This document shows, piece after piece, positions 16,445 to 27,168 of a DNA stretch of 64,000 nucleotides (positions are counted from its first letter, which is position 1; the number at the start of each line of letters is the position of its first letter). Source of the DNA: Prescottella equi (GTDB taxonomy: Bacteria > Actinomycetota > Actinomycetes > Mycobacteriales > Mycobacteriaceae); assembly GCF_020171745.1 (NCBI RefSeq), contig NZ_JAIVAH010000012.1:1-64000 (forward strand), read 5' to 3'. The translations under genes were made by a program, and so were the position numbers. Below the pieces are notes generated by a model. It did no database searches and was not told the origin of the DNA. It saw only the letters and a program-made list of their open reading frames with translations.

Positions 16445-17380
16445 ATGGGAGCCGGTCACGGGCACAGTCACGGCAACACCGCTGCCGCGAACGGGGTAGG
16501 GCCGACGCCCACGCGCATCCGCAAGATGGTGATCGCGTTGGCCATCCTGGTGGGCTTCCTGGTCCTCGAGACGGTCGTCGCGCTCGCCATCGGATCCCTC
16601 TCCCTGCTCGCCGACGCCGGCCACATGCTCACCGATGTCGTCGGCATGTCGATGGGGCTCGTGGCGCTGCTGCTCGCGAAGCAGGGCTCCAAGGCCGCGG
16701 CCCGCACGTTCGGCTGGCACCGCGCCGAGGTGCTCACCGCGATGGCCAACGCCGTCCTGCTCCTCGGTGTCGCCGCGTTCGTCATGTACGAGGCCATCGG
16801 CCGCATCGGTGACGCCCCCGAGATCCCCGGCGTCCCGCTGATGCTCACCGCCGCCGCGGGCCTGGCCGCCAACATCGTCGTGATGCTGATGCTGCGCGGC
16901 GACGCCAAGGACTCCCTCGCCGTCCGCGGGGCGTACCTCGAGGTGCTCGCCGACGCCGTCGGCAGCGTCGGTGTCCTGATCGCCGGCGCCGCGCTGGTGC
17001 TGTTCGACTGGACGTACGCCGACATCGTGGTCGGTGTCCTGATCTCGCTGTGGGTCGTGCCGCGCGCGCTCAAGCTCGCCGGGTCGGCGCTGCGCATCCT
17101 CACCCAGGCCTCGCCCGCCAATGTCGACGTCGACGCCGTCCGCGCCGACCTGCGGGCCGTTCCCGGCGTCGCCGACGTCCACGACCTGCACGTGTGGACG
17201 CTCACCACCGGGATGGACGTCGCGACGGTGCACCTGACCATGGACCGCGAGGGCACGGATTCGCAGCGGGTGCTGGCGGCGGCCAAGGCCGTGCTCGACG
17301 CGCACGGACTCGGCCACGCCACCGTTCAGGTCGAGTCGGGTGTCGAGGGGTCGCGGTGCCAGGAGGACCTCACCTGGTGA
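16445..17380 (+). CDS. Cation diffusion facilitator (CDF) metal exporter
   Basis: A 311-aa six-TM exporter for a divalent metal. The N-terminus is His-rich (GAGHGHSHG). TM2 has DAGHMLTD, giving the usual His/Asp site. TM5 reads LEVLADAVGS, with Glu where the Zn/Cd exporters usually carry His in HxxxD, while the Asp is kept. The C-terminal cytoplasmic domain (about 215-300) includes DVHDLHVWTLTTGMDVATVH. ATG 16445 follows GAGGAGG. An AT-rich palindrome 30 bp upstream suggests metal-responsive control. Confidence 0.9.
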   Translation: MGAGHGHSHGNTAAANGVGPTPTRIRKMVIALAILVGFLVLETVVALAIGSLSLLADAGHMLTDVVGMSMGLVALLLAKQGSKAAARTFGWHRAEVLTAMANAVLLLGVAAFVMYEAIGRIGDAPEIPGVPLMLTAAAGLAANIVVMLMLRGDAKDSLAVRGAYLEVLADAVGSVGVLIAGAALVLFDWTYADIVVGVLISLWVVPRALKLAGSALRILTQASPANVDVDAVRADLRAVPGVADVHDLHVWTLTTGMDVATVHLTMDREGTDSQRVLAAAKAVLDAHGLGHATVQVESGVEGSRCQEDLTW

Positions 17381-17387
17381 GGCGCGG

Positions 17388-18311
17388 TCAGCGGTAGCCG
17401 TCGGTGTTCGCCGGCAGGTCGGGGTCCTGCACCTCGACGAGGTACCGCCAGCAGTCGGGCCGGGAGCCGTCGACGTCGGTGAAGCCGTAGCGCTGCGCGA
17501 GCTGTCCGCTGGAGACCACTTTGCCGCTGAACTCGCCGACGTCCGGGTCCGCGGCCAGCGCCGCGACCGCCCGTCCGACGAACGTCGGGGTCTCCGAGAT
17601 CGCGAAGTGCGGCACCTGTTCGAGGGCGTCGCGCCAGTTGTCCTCGGTGACGCCGAAGGCATCGAGCATGTTCTCCGACCGCAGCCAGCCCGGGGTCACC
17701 GCGACGGCCGCGCCGCCGTGCGGGGCCATCTCGTACGCCTGCGCGGTGGTCATCCGCTGCACCGACGCCTTGACGAGGTCGTAGAAGAAGCCGACGTGGT
17801 GCCGGTAGGCGACGTTGTACTCGGCGGTGCCGTCGGTCATCTCGACCACCAGGCCTCCCGGCCGGCGGATCAGCAGCGGCAGCGCGAAGCGGCTGGTGAT
17901 CACGTGGGTGTCGATCCCCATCCGCAGCATCCGCAGGCCGCCGTCCAGGTCGTGCTCCCACAGCGTGGTGCCGAACTGGGCGTAGCGGTCGCCGCCGAAG
18001 ATGTCGTTGACGAGGATGTCGAGGCGGCCGTGGTCGGCGTCGATCCGGTCGATCAGCGCGCGCACCTGATCGGGGTCGAGATGGTCGACCCGCAGCGCGA
18101 TGCCGTCGCCGCCCGCGGCCGCGATGAGCTCGCCGGTCTCCTCGATGGTCTCGGGCCGGTCGATCTCGGAACGGCCGTCGACCCGGCTGCTGCGTCCGGT
18201 CGCGTAGACGGTGGCGCCCGCGCGGGCCAGTTCGACGGCGATGGCCCGGCCCGCGCCGCGCGTCGCCCCGGCGACCAGCGCGACCTTTCCGGTGAGGTCC
18301 GGCGTGCTCAT
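17388..18311 (-). CDS. SDR-family oxidoreductase
   Basis: A 307-aa protein with Rossmann motif GATRGAGRA near the N-terminus. The segment ATGRSSRVDGRSEI suggests NADP(H) binding. The usual NNAG is replaced by NDIFGG, and the usual YxxxK appears as FFYDLVKAS, with the Tyr just before D-L-V-K, so the active site is slightly divergent. The ATG (18311) overlaps the stop of the PPOX gene (ATGA), so the two are translated together. It ends 8 bp from the convergent CDF gene. Confidence 0.82.
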   Translation of the reverse strand: MSTPDLTGKVALVAGATRGAGRAIAVELARAGATVYATGRSSRVDGRSEIDRPETIEETGELIAAAGGDGIALRVDHLDPDQVRALIDRIDADHGRLDILVNDIFGGDRYAQFGTTLWEHDLDGGLRMLRMGIDTHVITSRFALPLLIRRPGGLVVEMTDGTAEYNVAYRHHVGFFYDLVKASVQRMTTAQAYEMAPHGGAAVAVTPGWLRSENMLDAFGVTEDNWRDALEQVPHFAISETPTFVGRAVAALAADPDVGEFSGKVVSSGQLAQRYGFTDVDGSRPDCWRYLVEVQDPDLPANTDGYR

Positions 18312-18772
18312 CGGCTGGTCCTCGTGACGTCGGCGCCCGGGCGCCAGAGGTCGACGTGCAGGCGATCGTCCGACACGGTCGTGAGCACGACGTCGTCGAT
18401 GCCGAGCTCGAAGATCTGCGCGTCGTCGCCCGGGTTCTCCGGGTAGGAGTCGAGGATCGCCTGCTTCTCGGTGCCGGTCAGCTCGCGGGCCCGGCCGGAG
18501 ATCTTGGCGTCGCCGCCCTCCATCGTGTGATGGCCCGGATTGGAGTGCAGCGAGTACCGAGGGTCCCGTTGCAGATCCCGGACCTTGCGCGCGCCGGGCA
18601 TCGATCCGAGCACCAGCAGACCCCGGAAGGTCTCGACCTCGGTGCCGCTCACGCGCGGCGACCCGTCGGCGCGCAGTGTCGCGATCACGTGGTGCTTGTG
18701 CGCGGTGAGCCGCGCGCGGACGGCGTCGGCCAGCGCGGGGGCCTGTTCGGTGAATTCCTGCCAGGTTGCCAT
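18308..18772 (-). CDS. Pyridoxamine 5'-phosphate oxidase-like flavin/F420-type protein
   Basis: A 154-aa split-barrel protein. HHVIATLRADGSPRVSGTEV followed by LGSMPGARKVRDLQRDPRYS is the classic PPOX-fold cofactor-binding start; in actinobacteria many such proteins use F420 or FMN to reduce small molecules. ATG 18772 is used. It is first in a two-gene operon with the SDR and is divergent from a WYL regulator that likely controls it. Confidence 0.82.
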   Translation of the reverse strand: MATWQEFTEQAPALADAVRARLTAHKHHVIATLRADGSPRVSGTEVETFRGLLVLGSMPGARKVRDLQRDPRYSLHSNPGHHTMEGGDAKISGRARELTGTEKQAILDSYPENPGDDAQIFELGIDDVVLTTVSDDRLHVDLWRPGADVTRTSR

Positions 18773-18834
18773 GACACCAGTGTGCGGCCGCATCGCTGAC
18801 ATCTTGTGTCAGTAATTTTCCGTAGGCTCCGGGC

Positions 18835-19830
18835 ATGCGCTCGAGCCGACTCCTGGACCTGATGCTGCGACTGCAGGGCGGCCCCGGCACCACCGCCGCG
18901 CGCCTGGCCGAGCACCTCGACGTCTCGGTCCGGACGATCTACCGCGACGTCGCGGCGCTGCAGGCAGCGGGCGTGCCGGTGTGGACCGAGAGCGGTCCGG
19001 GCGGCGGCATCCGTCTGCTCGACGGCTGGCAGTCCAAGCTCAGCGGGATGACCGGTGCGGAGACGTCGGCGCTGATGCTGCTGGGGATCCCGGGGCTCGC
19101 CGACGACCTGGGTCTGGCCGACGTCACCGCCCGGGCGGAGTCGAAACTGCTGGGCGCGCTGCCCCTTCCGCTGCGGGCCGGAGCGCTGCTGTGGCGCGAG
19201 CGCCTGCACATCGATGCGCCGGGCTGGTTCGCGAGGACGTCGGACACCGGCGAGCTGGCGTCGATCGCGGCGGCGGTGTTGGAGGGACGACGGCTGCGGA
19301 TCCGCTACCGCAAGGGGGCGCGGGAGACATCGCGCACGCTCGACCCGCTGGGCCTGGTGGCCAAGGCTGGCGTCTGGTATCTCGTTGCGCGGCATCGGGA
19401 TCGGACGCTGTCGTACCGGGTGTCGCGGATCGACGCCGCGCAGGTGCTGGACGATCCGGCGCGGCGACCGGAGTCGTTCGACCTGGCCGCGTGGTGGTCG
19501 GCGTCGACGGCGGAGTTCGACCGGGCGCTGCTGCGCTATCCGTGCCGGGTGCGGCTCTCGCCGTTCGCGTGGCGTCGGCTGTCGTCGGTGGTGGGGGAGG
19601 AGGCCGCCAAGGTGACGCCGTCGGATCCGGACGAACGGGGTTGGGTGACGGTCGATCTGATGCTCGAGGGCGAGGACGTCGCGGCCGACCAGATGCTCAC
19701 CCTCGCGCCGGGGGTCGAGGTACTGGCCCCGACCACCCTGCGCGAGGCTCTGGCGACTGCGGCCCGAGGGCTGCTGCGACTCCACTCCGCCCGCACCGGA
19801 GATCACGGCGTGGGGCAGTTGACCGTGTAG
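18835..19830 (+). CDS. WYL-domain regulator (YafY/DeoR-like HTH)
   Basis: A 331-aa regulator. The N-terminal winged helix (about 1-60) contains TTAARLAEHLDVSVRTIYRD. The WYL domain follows (LDPLGLVAKAGVWYLVARH, about 166-184), then a C-terminal WCX-type extension. WYL regulators sense small ligands or nucleic acids. It is divergent from the PPOX-SDR operon across 62 bp, its probable target. Its last 28 bp overlap the end of the convergent secreted-protein gene. Confidence 0.88.
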   Translation: MRSSRLLDLMLRLQGGPGTTAARLAEHLDVSVRTIYRDVAALQAAGVPVWTESGPGGGIRLLDGWQSKLSGMTGAETSALMLLGIPGLADDLGLADVTARAESKLLGALPLPLRAGALLWRERLHIDAPGWFARTSDTGELASIAAAVLEGRRLRIRYRKGARETSRTLDPLGLVAKAGVWYLVARHRDRTLSYRVSRIDAAQVLDDPARRPESFDLAAWWSASTAEFDRALLRYPCRVRLSPFAWRRLSSVVGEEAAKVTPSDPDERGWVTVDLMLEGEDVAADQMLTLAPGVEVLAPTTLREALATAARGLLRLHSARTGDHGVGQLTV

Positions 19831-20516
19831 TCCCACTCGGTGTTGTTGGGTCCGGTGATCCGGACGAGTACGGACGTCGACAGGCCGGGCGGGACGCCGA
19901 CGACGACCTGGCCGGTTCCCTGGTTGGTGTCGTCACCGATGTAGCCGGTGTCGTGGATCCGATTTCCCTCGTAGAACACCTCGATCCGGTCCGGGATGGA
20001 GTAGGTCTCGTGACGCAGTACGAAGGCGGTCGGACCGGGCCGTCCGATCTCGTGTTTGGTGCTGGTGACGCCGGCGCCGCCGCCCATCGTCGTCGCGTTG
20101 CATCCCTGGGTCGGTGCGAGGGAGCCGGTGGCGGCGCCGACCCCCTGGATGCCGTGGATGATGCCCTCGAGGACGGCGCCCGAGTCTCGCGCGGCCAGTC
20201 CGTCGACGATTTCGACGGCACTGCCGGTGTTGGCCATCAGGGCGGTTGCCACGTCGCCCGGATTGATGGCGGCGGATCCGCTTGCCGCTCTCGCGCCGAG
20301 ATCGTTGACGGCGCCGGTGACACCCGCGGCGACCCGGTCGAATTCCGTGGTGGCACCCGCGACGCTGCCGCCGATCGCGCCCTCGACGTCGGACAGGGGA
20401 TCGGCGGAGGCGGCGGCCGGAGTCGCGAGGGCGAGCGCCACTCCGGCGACGCCGATCGCGGCGAACGCCATTCGGCGGCGGGTGCTGCAACTGCGAGTCT
20501 GTGACTGTCTGTGCAT
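19803..20516 (-). CDS. Secreted protein with C-terminal β-sandwich module
   Basis: A 237-aa exported protein. The signal peptide is at about 16-38 (GVAGVALALATPAAASA). The middle (about 40-140) is an Ala/Gly-rich helical region. The C-terminal ~85 residues contain YSIPDRIEVFYEGNRIHDTG and VLVRITGPNNTEWDYTVNC, resembling small secreted β-sandwich binding modules found in bacterial enzymes; I do not know the specific family. ATG 20516 follows AAAGGAC. No partner is evident. Confidence 0.72.
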   Translation of the reverse strand: MHRQSQTRSCSTRRRMAFAAIGVAGVALALATPAAASADPLSDVEGAIGGSVAGATTEFDRVAAGVTGAVNDLGARAASGSAAINPGDVATALMANTGSAVEIVDGLAARDSGAVLEGIIHGIQGVGAATGSLAPTQGCNATTMGGGAGVTSTKHEIGRPGPTAFVLRHETYSIPDRIEVFYEGNRIHDTGYIGDDTNQGTGQVVVGVPPGLSTSVLVRITGPNNTEWDYTVNCPTP

Positions 20517-20725
20517 GACAGGTCCTTTCGGGGAGCATGCGGGAGTGCGGGGCCCGCAGGTCGGTGCGGCGCGTCGGCCCGACACCGGCAGCCGCCGAGA
20601 GGTCATCGAATCGTGATGCAGCACAACGTAACCTGAATGGATGTCGGTGTCTGCCCGCTGTTCGTACGACAGGGTGGTTCGCAAATTCGGTGTCCCCGGA
20701 CGGCCGGGTTCCCTACGATCGCGCC

Positions 20726-21640
20726 ATGGCTGATCCGCATCCCCACGTGTACTACCGCGACCGTCTGGTGCCCGCGCACGAGGCCACCCTGGGCGTCGCG
20801 ACGTCCGCGGTCCTGTACGGGCTGAGTGTCTACACGGTGTTCCCGGTGCACATCGACGCCGGCGCCCGCTCGGCGTTCCGGTTGCAGGACCACTACCGGC
20901 GGCTCGTCGAGTCCTGCCGGATCATCGGCATCGACCGATTCGCCGACGAGTGGAGCTTCGACCGGTTCGTGGCGGCGGCCACCGAACTCGTCGCCGCGAA
21001 CGCGCCCGCGTCCGACGTCTTCGTCCGCGCCACCGTGCACGTCGACGAGTCGATCCCGGGCACCCGCGTGCGCGGCTGCCGCACCGTCGTCTCGATGTTC
21101 GTCTACGACGCGGTGCCGATCGTGCCGCAGGACGGGATGCGACTCGGGACCAGCACGTGGCGCCGGATCCCCGACTTCGCGATCCCGTCGCGGGCCAAGG
21201 TCAACGGCGCATACGTGAACTCGGTGCTCGCGAAGCAGGGCGCGATCGACGCCGGCTACGACGACGCGATCTTCCTCGACGGCGCCGGGCACGTGTGCGA
21301 GCTGAGCGCGGCCAACATCTTCCTGGTGCGCGGCGGCACCCTGATCACCCCCGACGTCTCGTGCGACATCCTCGACGGCATCAACCGCCGCACCGTGCTC
21401 ACCCTCGCCGCGGAGGAGGGGATCCCCGTCGTGGAACGGACCGTCGACCTCACCGAGCTCTACATCGCCGACGAGGTCTTCGCGACCGGGACGTCGGCCG
21501 GGGTGGCCCCGGTGGTGGAGGTGGACGGGCGCACCGTCGGGGAGGGCGTGCCGGGGCCGGTGTGCGAGGTGCTGCGCAAGCGGCACGCGGCGGCACTTCG
21601 TTCCGACGACGGCCGCGGCTGGGTGTCCTACCTGCAGTGA
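20726..21640 (+). CDS. Class IV (branched-chain-type) aminotransferase
   Basis: A 304-aa fold-type IV PLP enzyme. AKVNGAYVNSVLAK contains the Schiff-base Lys, DDAIFLDGAGHVCELSAANI is the cofactor-phosphate region, and DEVFATGTSAGVAPVVEVDG is the C-terminal signature. Relatives include branched-chain aminotransferases, D-amino-acid aminotransferase and ADC lyase; sequence alone does not separate these. ATG 20726 lacks a ribosome-binding site and may be leaderless. Confidence 0.85.
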   Translation: MADPHPHVYYRDRLVPAHEATLGVATSAVLYGLSVYTVFPVHIDAGARSAFRLQDHYRRLVESCRIIGIDRFADEWSFDRFVAAATELVAANAPASDVFVRATVHVDESIPGTRVRGCRTVVSMFVYDAVPIVPQDGMRLGTSTWRRIPDFAIPSRAKVNGAYVNSVLAKQGAIDAGYDDAIFLDGAGHVCELSAANIFLVRGGTLITPDVSCDILDGINRRTVLTLAAEEGIPVVERTVDLTELYIADEVFATGTSAGVAPVVEVDGRTVGEGVPGPVCEVLRKRHAAALRSDDGRGWVSYLQ

Positions 21641-21710
21641 TACCCGCCGCGCGAGATCGGGTAGTGAACTACCTACGTGCCTACGTGGACGCGTACCTAG
21701 CGTTTACGGC

Positions 21711-22016
21711 ATGACCAGCGCACAGGTAACGAACATGTCGGCCACCCCCTCGGCAGACCGTCGATCGGACGTCGACATCGAGCAGCTTCGCAGCGAGATC
21801 GATCGCCTGGACGCACAGATTCTCGCGGCAATTCAGCAGCGCACCGAACTCTCCCGCCTGATCGGTGAGGTACGCATGCTCGGCGGCGGCACCCGCTTGG
21901 TGCACACCCGAGAAATGAGGGTGCTGTCGCGTTTCGACGACCTGGGGCCGGAGGGACACACGCTCGCGCTGTTGCTCCTCAGGCTCGGGCGGGGGCGCCT
22001 GGGTCATGCCATGTGA
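21711..22016 (+). CDS. Chorismate mutase (AroQ, mycobacterial intracellular type)
   Basis: A 101-aa all-helical enzyme converting chorismate to prephenate for Phe/Tyr synthesis. EIDRLDAQILAAIQQRTELS, GEVRMLGGGTRLVHTREM and LLLRLGRGRLGH match the M. tuberculosis Rv0948c type. Such enzymes are weak alone and are activated by DAHP synthase through the C-terminal RLGRGRLGH-like tail, which is present here apart from two extra residues (AM). ATG 21711 is used; ATG 21735 with aggtaacg upstream is an alternative. Confidence 0.93.
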   Translation: MTSAQVTNMSATPSADRRSDVDIEQLRSEIDRLDAQILAAIQQRTELSRLIGEVRMLGGGTRLVHTREMRVLSRFDDLGPEGHTLALLLLRLGRGRLGHAM

Positions 22017-22058
22017 CCGGCCGGCCTCGATCAGGAACCGATCGGGGCCGGCGCGGTC
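22015..22058. terminator. Bidirectional hairpin between convergent genes
   Basis: gaccggccggcctcgatc (22015-22032) pairs with gatcggggccggcgcggtc (22040-22058) with few mismatches and a 7-nt loop. It lies between chorismate mutase and the M50 protease gene. Confidence 0.6.
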
Positions 22059-22079
22059 ACGCCCAACGCATCGGGCGGC

Positions 22080-22859
22080 TCAGCTGCGCCAGAACTGCAT
22101 GAGGTAGTTGCCGAACATCGCGTAGACGTCGGGCACACCGGACAGTTCGAACAACCAGTAGATCGCGTCGAAGAAGACGGTGTTGATCTGTGGGACGAAC
22201 AGCAGCGCGATCAGCAGGAGCAGTCCGAACGGTTTGACCTTGTCGAGTGAGGCCCGCGTGCTCGGCTGCAGATGGGGTTCGAGGGCGCCGTAGCCGTCCA
22301 GGCCGGGCACCGGCAGCAGATTCAGTACGGTCGCCATCACCTGCAGGAACGCCAGGAAGCTCAGCCCCCACCAGAACACCTGGTGGTCGCCGTCCAGGCC
22401 GAACAGCCGAATGACCACGAGCAGGACCACCGCGGCCACCGCGTTCACCGCCGGACCGGCGAGGCTGACCCGGGTCTGCGCCCGCGGCGACATCAGTCCG
22501 GTCTGCAGGTAGACCGCGCCGCCGGGCAGTCCGATGCCGCCGAGCGCGAGGAACACCACCGGCAGTCCGATCGACAGCAGCGGCTGGGTGTACTTGCGCG
22601 GGTCGAGCGTCAGGTAGCCGCGCATCACGACGTCGTGGTCGCCGTTTCGCCACGCCACGAACGCGTGCGCGAACTCGTGCAGGCAGAGCGTGACGACCCA
22701 GCCCGCGACGACCAGCAGGAACACGCCGATGCGTCCGGACGCCTCGTTGCCGGTCGCGCGCCAGGCGAGGACGCCGCCGACTGCGGCGATCGCCACGATG
22801 CCCAGGAACACCGGGCTCGGTCGGACGAGGCTGGCGCGGGGGCGCGCGTCGGGGTACAT
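22080..22859 (-). CDS. Site-2 protease (M50 family)
   Basis: A 259-aa intramembrane zinc metalloprotease. CLHEFAHAFVAWRNGD carries the HExxH zinc motif, and NLLPVPGLDGYG supplies the distal Asp (xDG). About six membrane segments are present. It corresponds in position to Rv0359. The start is ATG 22859, with only a poly-G stretch directly upstream. It lies 45 bp downstream of the Rv0358-like gene on the same strand, so the two may be co-expressed. Confidence 0.88.
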   Translation of the reverse strand: MYPDARPRASLVRPSPVFLGIVAIAAVGGVLAWRATGNEASGRIGVFLLVVAGWVVTLCLHEFAHAFVAWRNGDHDVVMRGYLTLDPRKYTQPLLSIGLPVVFLALGGIGLPGGAVYLQTGLMSPRAQTRVSLAGPAVNAVAAVVLLVVIRLFGLDGDHQVFWWGLSFLAFLQVMATVLNLLPVPGLDGYGALEPHLQPSTRASLDKVKPFGLLLLIALLFVPQINTVFFDAIYWLFELSGVPDVYAMFGNYLMQFWRS

Positions 22860-22904
22860 CCCCCCAGTATCCAGGCGAAGCGGGCTCAGAAGGGCGAAGC
22901 GGGC

Positions 22905-25154
<2,250 letters not shown>

Positions 25155-25171
25155 CCCACCCGCTCGTGTGA

Positions 25172-25218
25172 CCGAATGTCACATGCGTTCGCTTCGACCG
25201 AACGCATGTGACATTCGG
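25172..25218. repeat. Inverted repeat, family B copy 1
   Basis: Perfect 20-bp arms (25172-25191, ccgaatgtcacatgcgttcg; and 25199-25218) surround a 7-nt loop, between purA and the next co-directional gene. Confidence 0.9.
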
Positions 25219-25259
25219 CATTTCGGGGTGGTGCGGTTCCCGGCCGATACCATCGGGGC

Positions 25260-25871
25260 ATGGCCCTCTTGTACGCGGCACAGCTGTCACCCACCAAGCC
25301 GGAACTGATCGCGGGCTGGCTCCCGTCGTCCCCGTACTACGACGGAGCGACGCCGACAATCGAGCCGGTCGGGGCGTACCGGTTCGACGACCCGGACGGT
25401 GAGGTCGGCATCGAGGTGCACCTGGTGCGCGACGCCGGCGGCACGGTCTACCAGGTGCCGCTGACATATCGGTCGGCGCCGCTGCCCGGTGCCCGCCCGG
25501 CCGGAGAGATGGATCACTCGGTGCTCGGCCGCCGGTACGTCTACGACGCGACCACCGACCCGGTCTTCGTGCAGCAGTTGCTGGGCACCGTCTACGGCGG
25601 CGGTCGGGAGGCCGACCAGTTCGTGCACGTCGACGGCGCCGAGCCGCGCAAGATCGACAACTCCGCGCACGCCTGGGGCTCCGGTGTCACCGGCGTCCAG
25701 GTGCCGGCCGTCACCGACGTGCGGGTCTCCACCGACGGCACCGACAGCGTGATCGAGGCGGGCGGGACCACCGTCGTCGTGCATCACCGGCCGGTCGACG
25801 GTGAGCCGACCGGGCCCGTGCTGCTCGGCGAATGGGACGGTGGCCGAGGCGTTCTCGCGACGGTGCGCTGA
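25260..25871 (+). CDS. Stand-alone maltokinase N-terminal cap-like protein
   Basis: A 203-aa protein. The opening YAAQLSPTKPELIAGWLPSS and later GEVGIEVHLVRDAGGTVYQV, DHSVLGRRYVYDATTDPVFV match the cap domain that precedes the kinase in mycobacterial maltokinase and its relatives, but no kinase domain follows. Such isolated caps occur in actinobacteria with unknown role. ATG 25260 has no obvious ribosome-binding site. It ends 6 bp before the convergent FAD oxidoreductase gene. Confidence 0.75.
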   Translation: MALLYAAQLSPTKPELIAGWLPSSPYYDGATPTIEPVGAYRFDDPDGEVGIEVHLVRDAGGTVYQVPLTYRSAPLPGARPAGEMDHSVLGRRYVYDATTDPVFVQQLLGTVYGGGREADQFVHVDGAEPRKIDNSAHAWGSGVTGVQVPAVTDVRVSTDGTDSVIEAGGTTVVVHHRPVDGEPTGPVLLGEWDGGRGVLATVR

Positions 25872-25877
25872 TTCGGG

Positions 25878-27080
25878 TCAGCGCATCTCGCCGGCCCCGG
25901 CGTACGGGTGCAGGCTCGCGAGCGGCTTGCCCTCGTCGAAGCGGCTGTAGCGGAAGTCGTTTCCGTCGACGGCGGGGTCGCTGCTGATCCCGTCGAGCAG
26001 TAGATCGGCCGCGAGCCGGCCCACGGCGGGCGAGATCTTGAACCCGTGGCCGCTGAAGCCGACGGCCAGGAACAGCCCGGCGGCGGGGGAGGGCCCGATG
26101 ATCGGGTTGTAGTCGGGGGTGATGTCGTAACAGCCCGCGTAGGACGACGCGAGCCGCGGGTCCGGCATGTCGGGCAGGATGCGGTCGAGCTTGCCGATCG
26201 CGGTCTCGACGAAGTCCTCCGTCGCGCGGTTGAGGTAGGCGTCGGGGTCGGCGATCTCGGGGTCCGAGTGGTCGCTGTTGCCGACCAGGAGATGACCGTT
26301 CGGCTCGCGCCGGACGTACTGCAGGTTCACCAGATCCGAGAACGTCGGGACGTCGGGGGTGGGCTCGCCCTGATCCACCAGTACCAGTTGCTCGCGCTGC
26401 GCCCGGATCGGTAGCGGGACGCCCGCGGTCGCGGCTAGGGCGGGGCTCCACACACCGGTCGCGAGTACGACGGTGTCGCAGAGGATCTCGGTGCCGTCGT
26501 CGCACAGGACGCCGCGGACGGCTCCGAAGTCGTCGGAGATCAATCGAACGACGTTGGTGGACTGCCGGATCCGCACTCCGAGCGCGCGAGCGCGGGCGCC
26601 GTACGCCATGCCGGTCATGTAGGCGTCGCCGTGGCCGCCGAGCGGCTCGTACGCGAAGCCGGCGAAGTCGTCGAGGTGGATGCCGGGCCACAGGGACCGG
26701 ACGGCGTCGGCGTCGATCAGGTCGACGGGCACGCCGAGCGCGCGGTGCATCTCGACGTTGGCGTGCAGCGGTTCGACGTTGTTCTCGCCGACCCCGACGA
26801 CGTAGCCGGTCTGCCGGAATCCGATGTCGGTGCCGAAGATCTCGTCCGCACGGCCGAACACCTCGACGCCGTACCAGGCCATCGCGGCCAGCGACGGAAC
26901 TCCGTAGTGGCAGCGCACGATTCCGCTGGACTTGCCGGTCATGCCCGCGCACAGGGTGTCCCGTTCGAGCACGAGCACGTCGGTCTCGCCGCGTTCGGCG
27001 AGTTGCCATGCGATCGACAGTCCCTCGAGTCCGCCGCCGACGATCACGATCCGCGCGCGCTCCGTCGTGTTTCCTGTCAT
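25878..27080 (-). CDS. SoxB-like FAD-dependent amine oxidoreductase
   Basis: A 400-aa DAO-family flavoprotein. The Rossmann motif IVGGGLEGLSIAWQLAERG is at the N-terminus, KSSGIVRCHYGVPSL resembles the heterotetrameric sarcosine oxidase β-subunit/N-methylglutamate dehydrogenase A group, and PDYNPIIGPSPAAGLFLAVG and GHGFKISPAVGRLAADLL close the FAD site. ATG 27080 follows GGAGG. The conserved palindrome at 27101-27138 is shared with the GMAS-like operon, suggesting that it oxidises N-methylglutamate or a similar secondary amine. No α, γ or δ subunit gene is nearby. Inference from context; biochemistry unknown. Confidence 0.8.
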   Translation of the reverse strand: MTGNTTERARIVIVGGGLEGLSIAWQLAERGETDVLVLERDTLCAGMTGKSSGIVRCHYGVPSLAAMAWYGVEVFGRADEIFGTDIGFRQTGYVVGVGENNVEPLHANVEMHRALGVPVDLIDADAVRSLWPGIHLDDFAGFAYEPLGGHGDAYMTGMAYGARARALGVRIRQSTNVVRLISDDFGAVRGVLCDDGTEILCDTVVLATGVWSPALAATAGVPLPIRAQREQLVLVDQGEPTPDVPTFSDLVNLQYVRREPNGHLLVGNSDHSDPEIADPDAYLNRATEDFVETAIGKLDRILPDMPDPRLASSYAGCYDITPDYNPIIGPSPAAGLFLAVGFSGHGFKISPAVGRLAADLLLDGISSDPAVDGNDFRYSRFDEGKPLASLHPYAGAGEMR

Positions 27081-27100
27081 CTCCGACCTCCAGTCGCAGT

Positions 27101-27138
27101 GTTTCTTGGTGAGAGACAGTGTTGCATGAAATGAAACA
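27101..27138 (-). promoter_or_regulatory. Shared 37-bp regulatory motif, copy 1
   Basis: tgttgcatgaaatgaaaca (27120-27138) is a 19-bp near-perfect palindrome (TGTTkCAT-N3-ATGmAACA). It is the core of a 37-bp stretch beginning gtttc at 27101 and matching position for position the stretch at 35523-35560. It lies 21 bp upstream of the FAD oxidoreductase start and also upstream of divergent amt. Confidence 0.7.
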
Positions 27139-27168
27139 TCGGCAACCTCCGGAGGCTGTGCGGACCCC

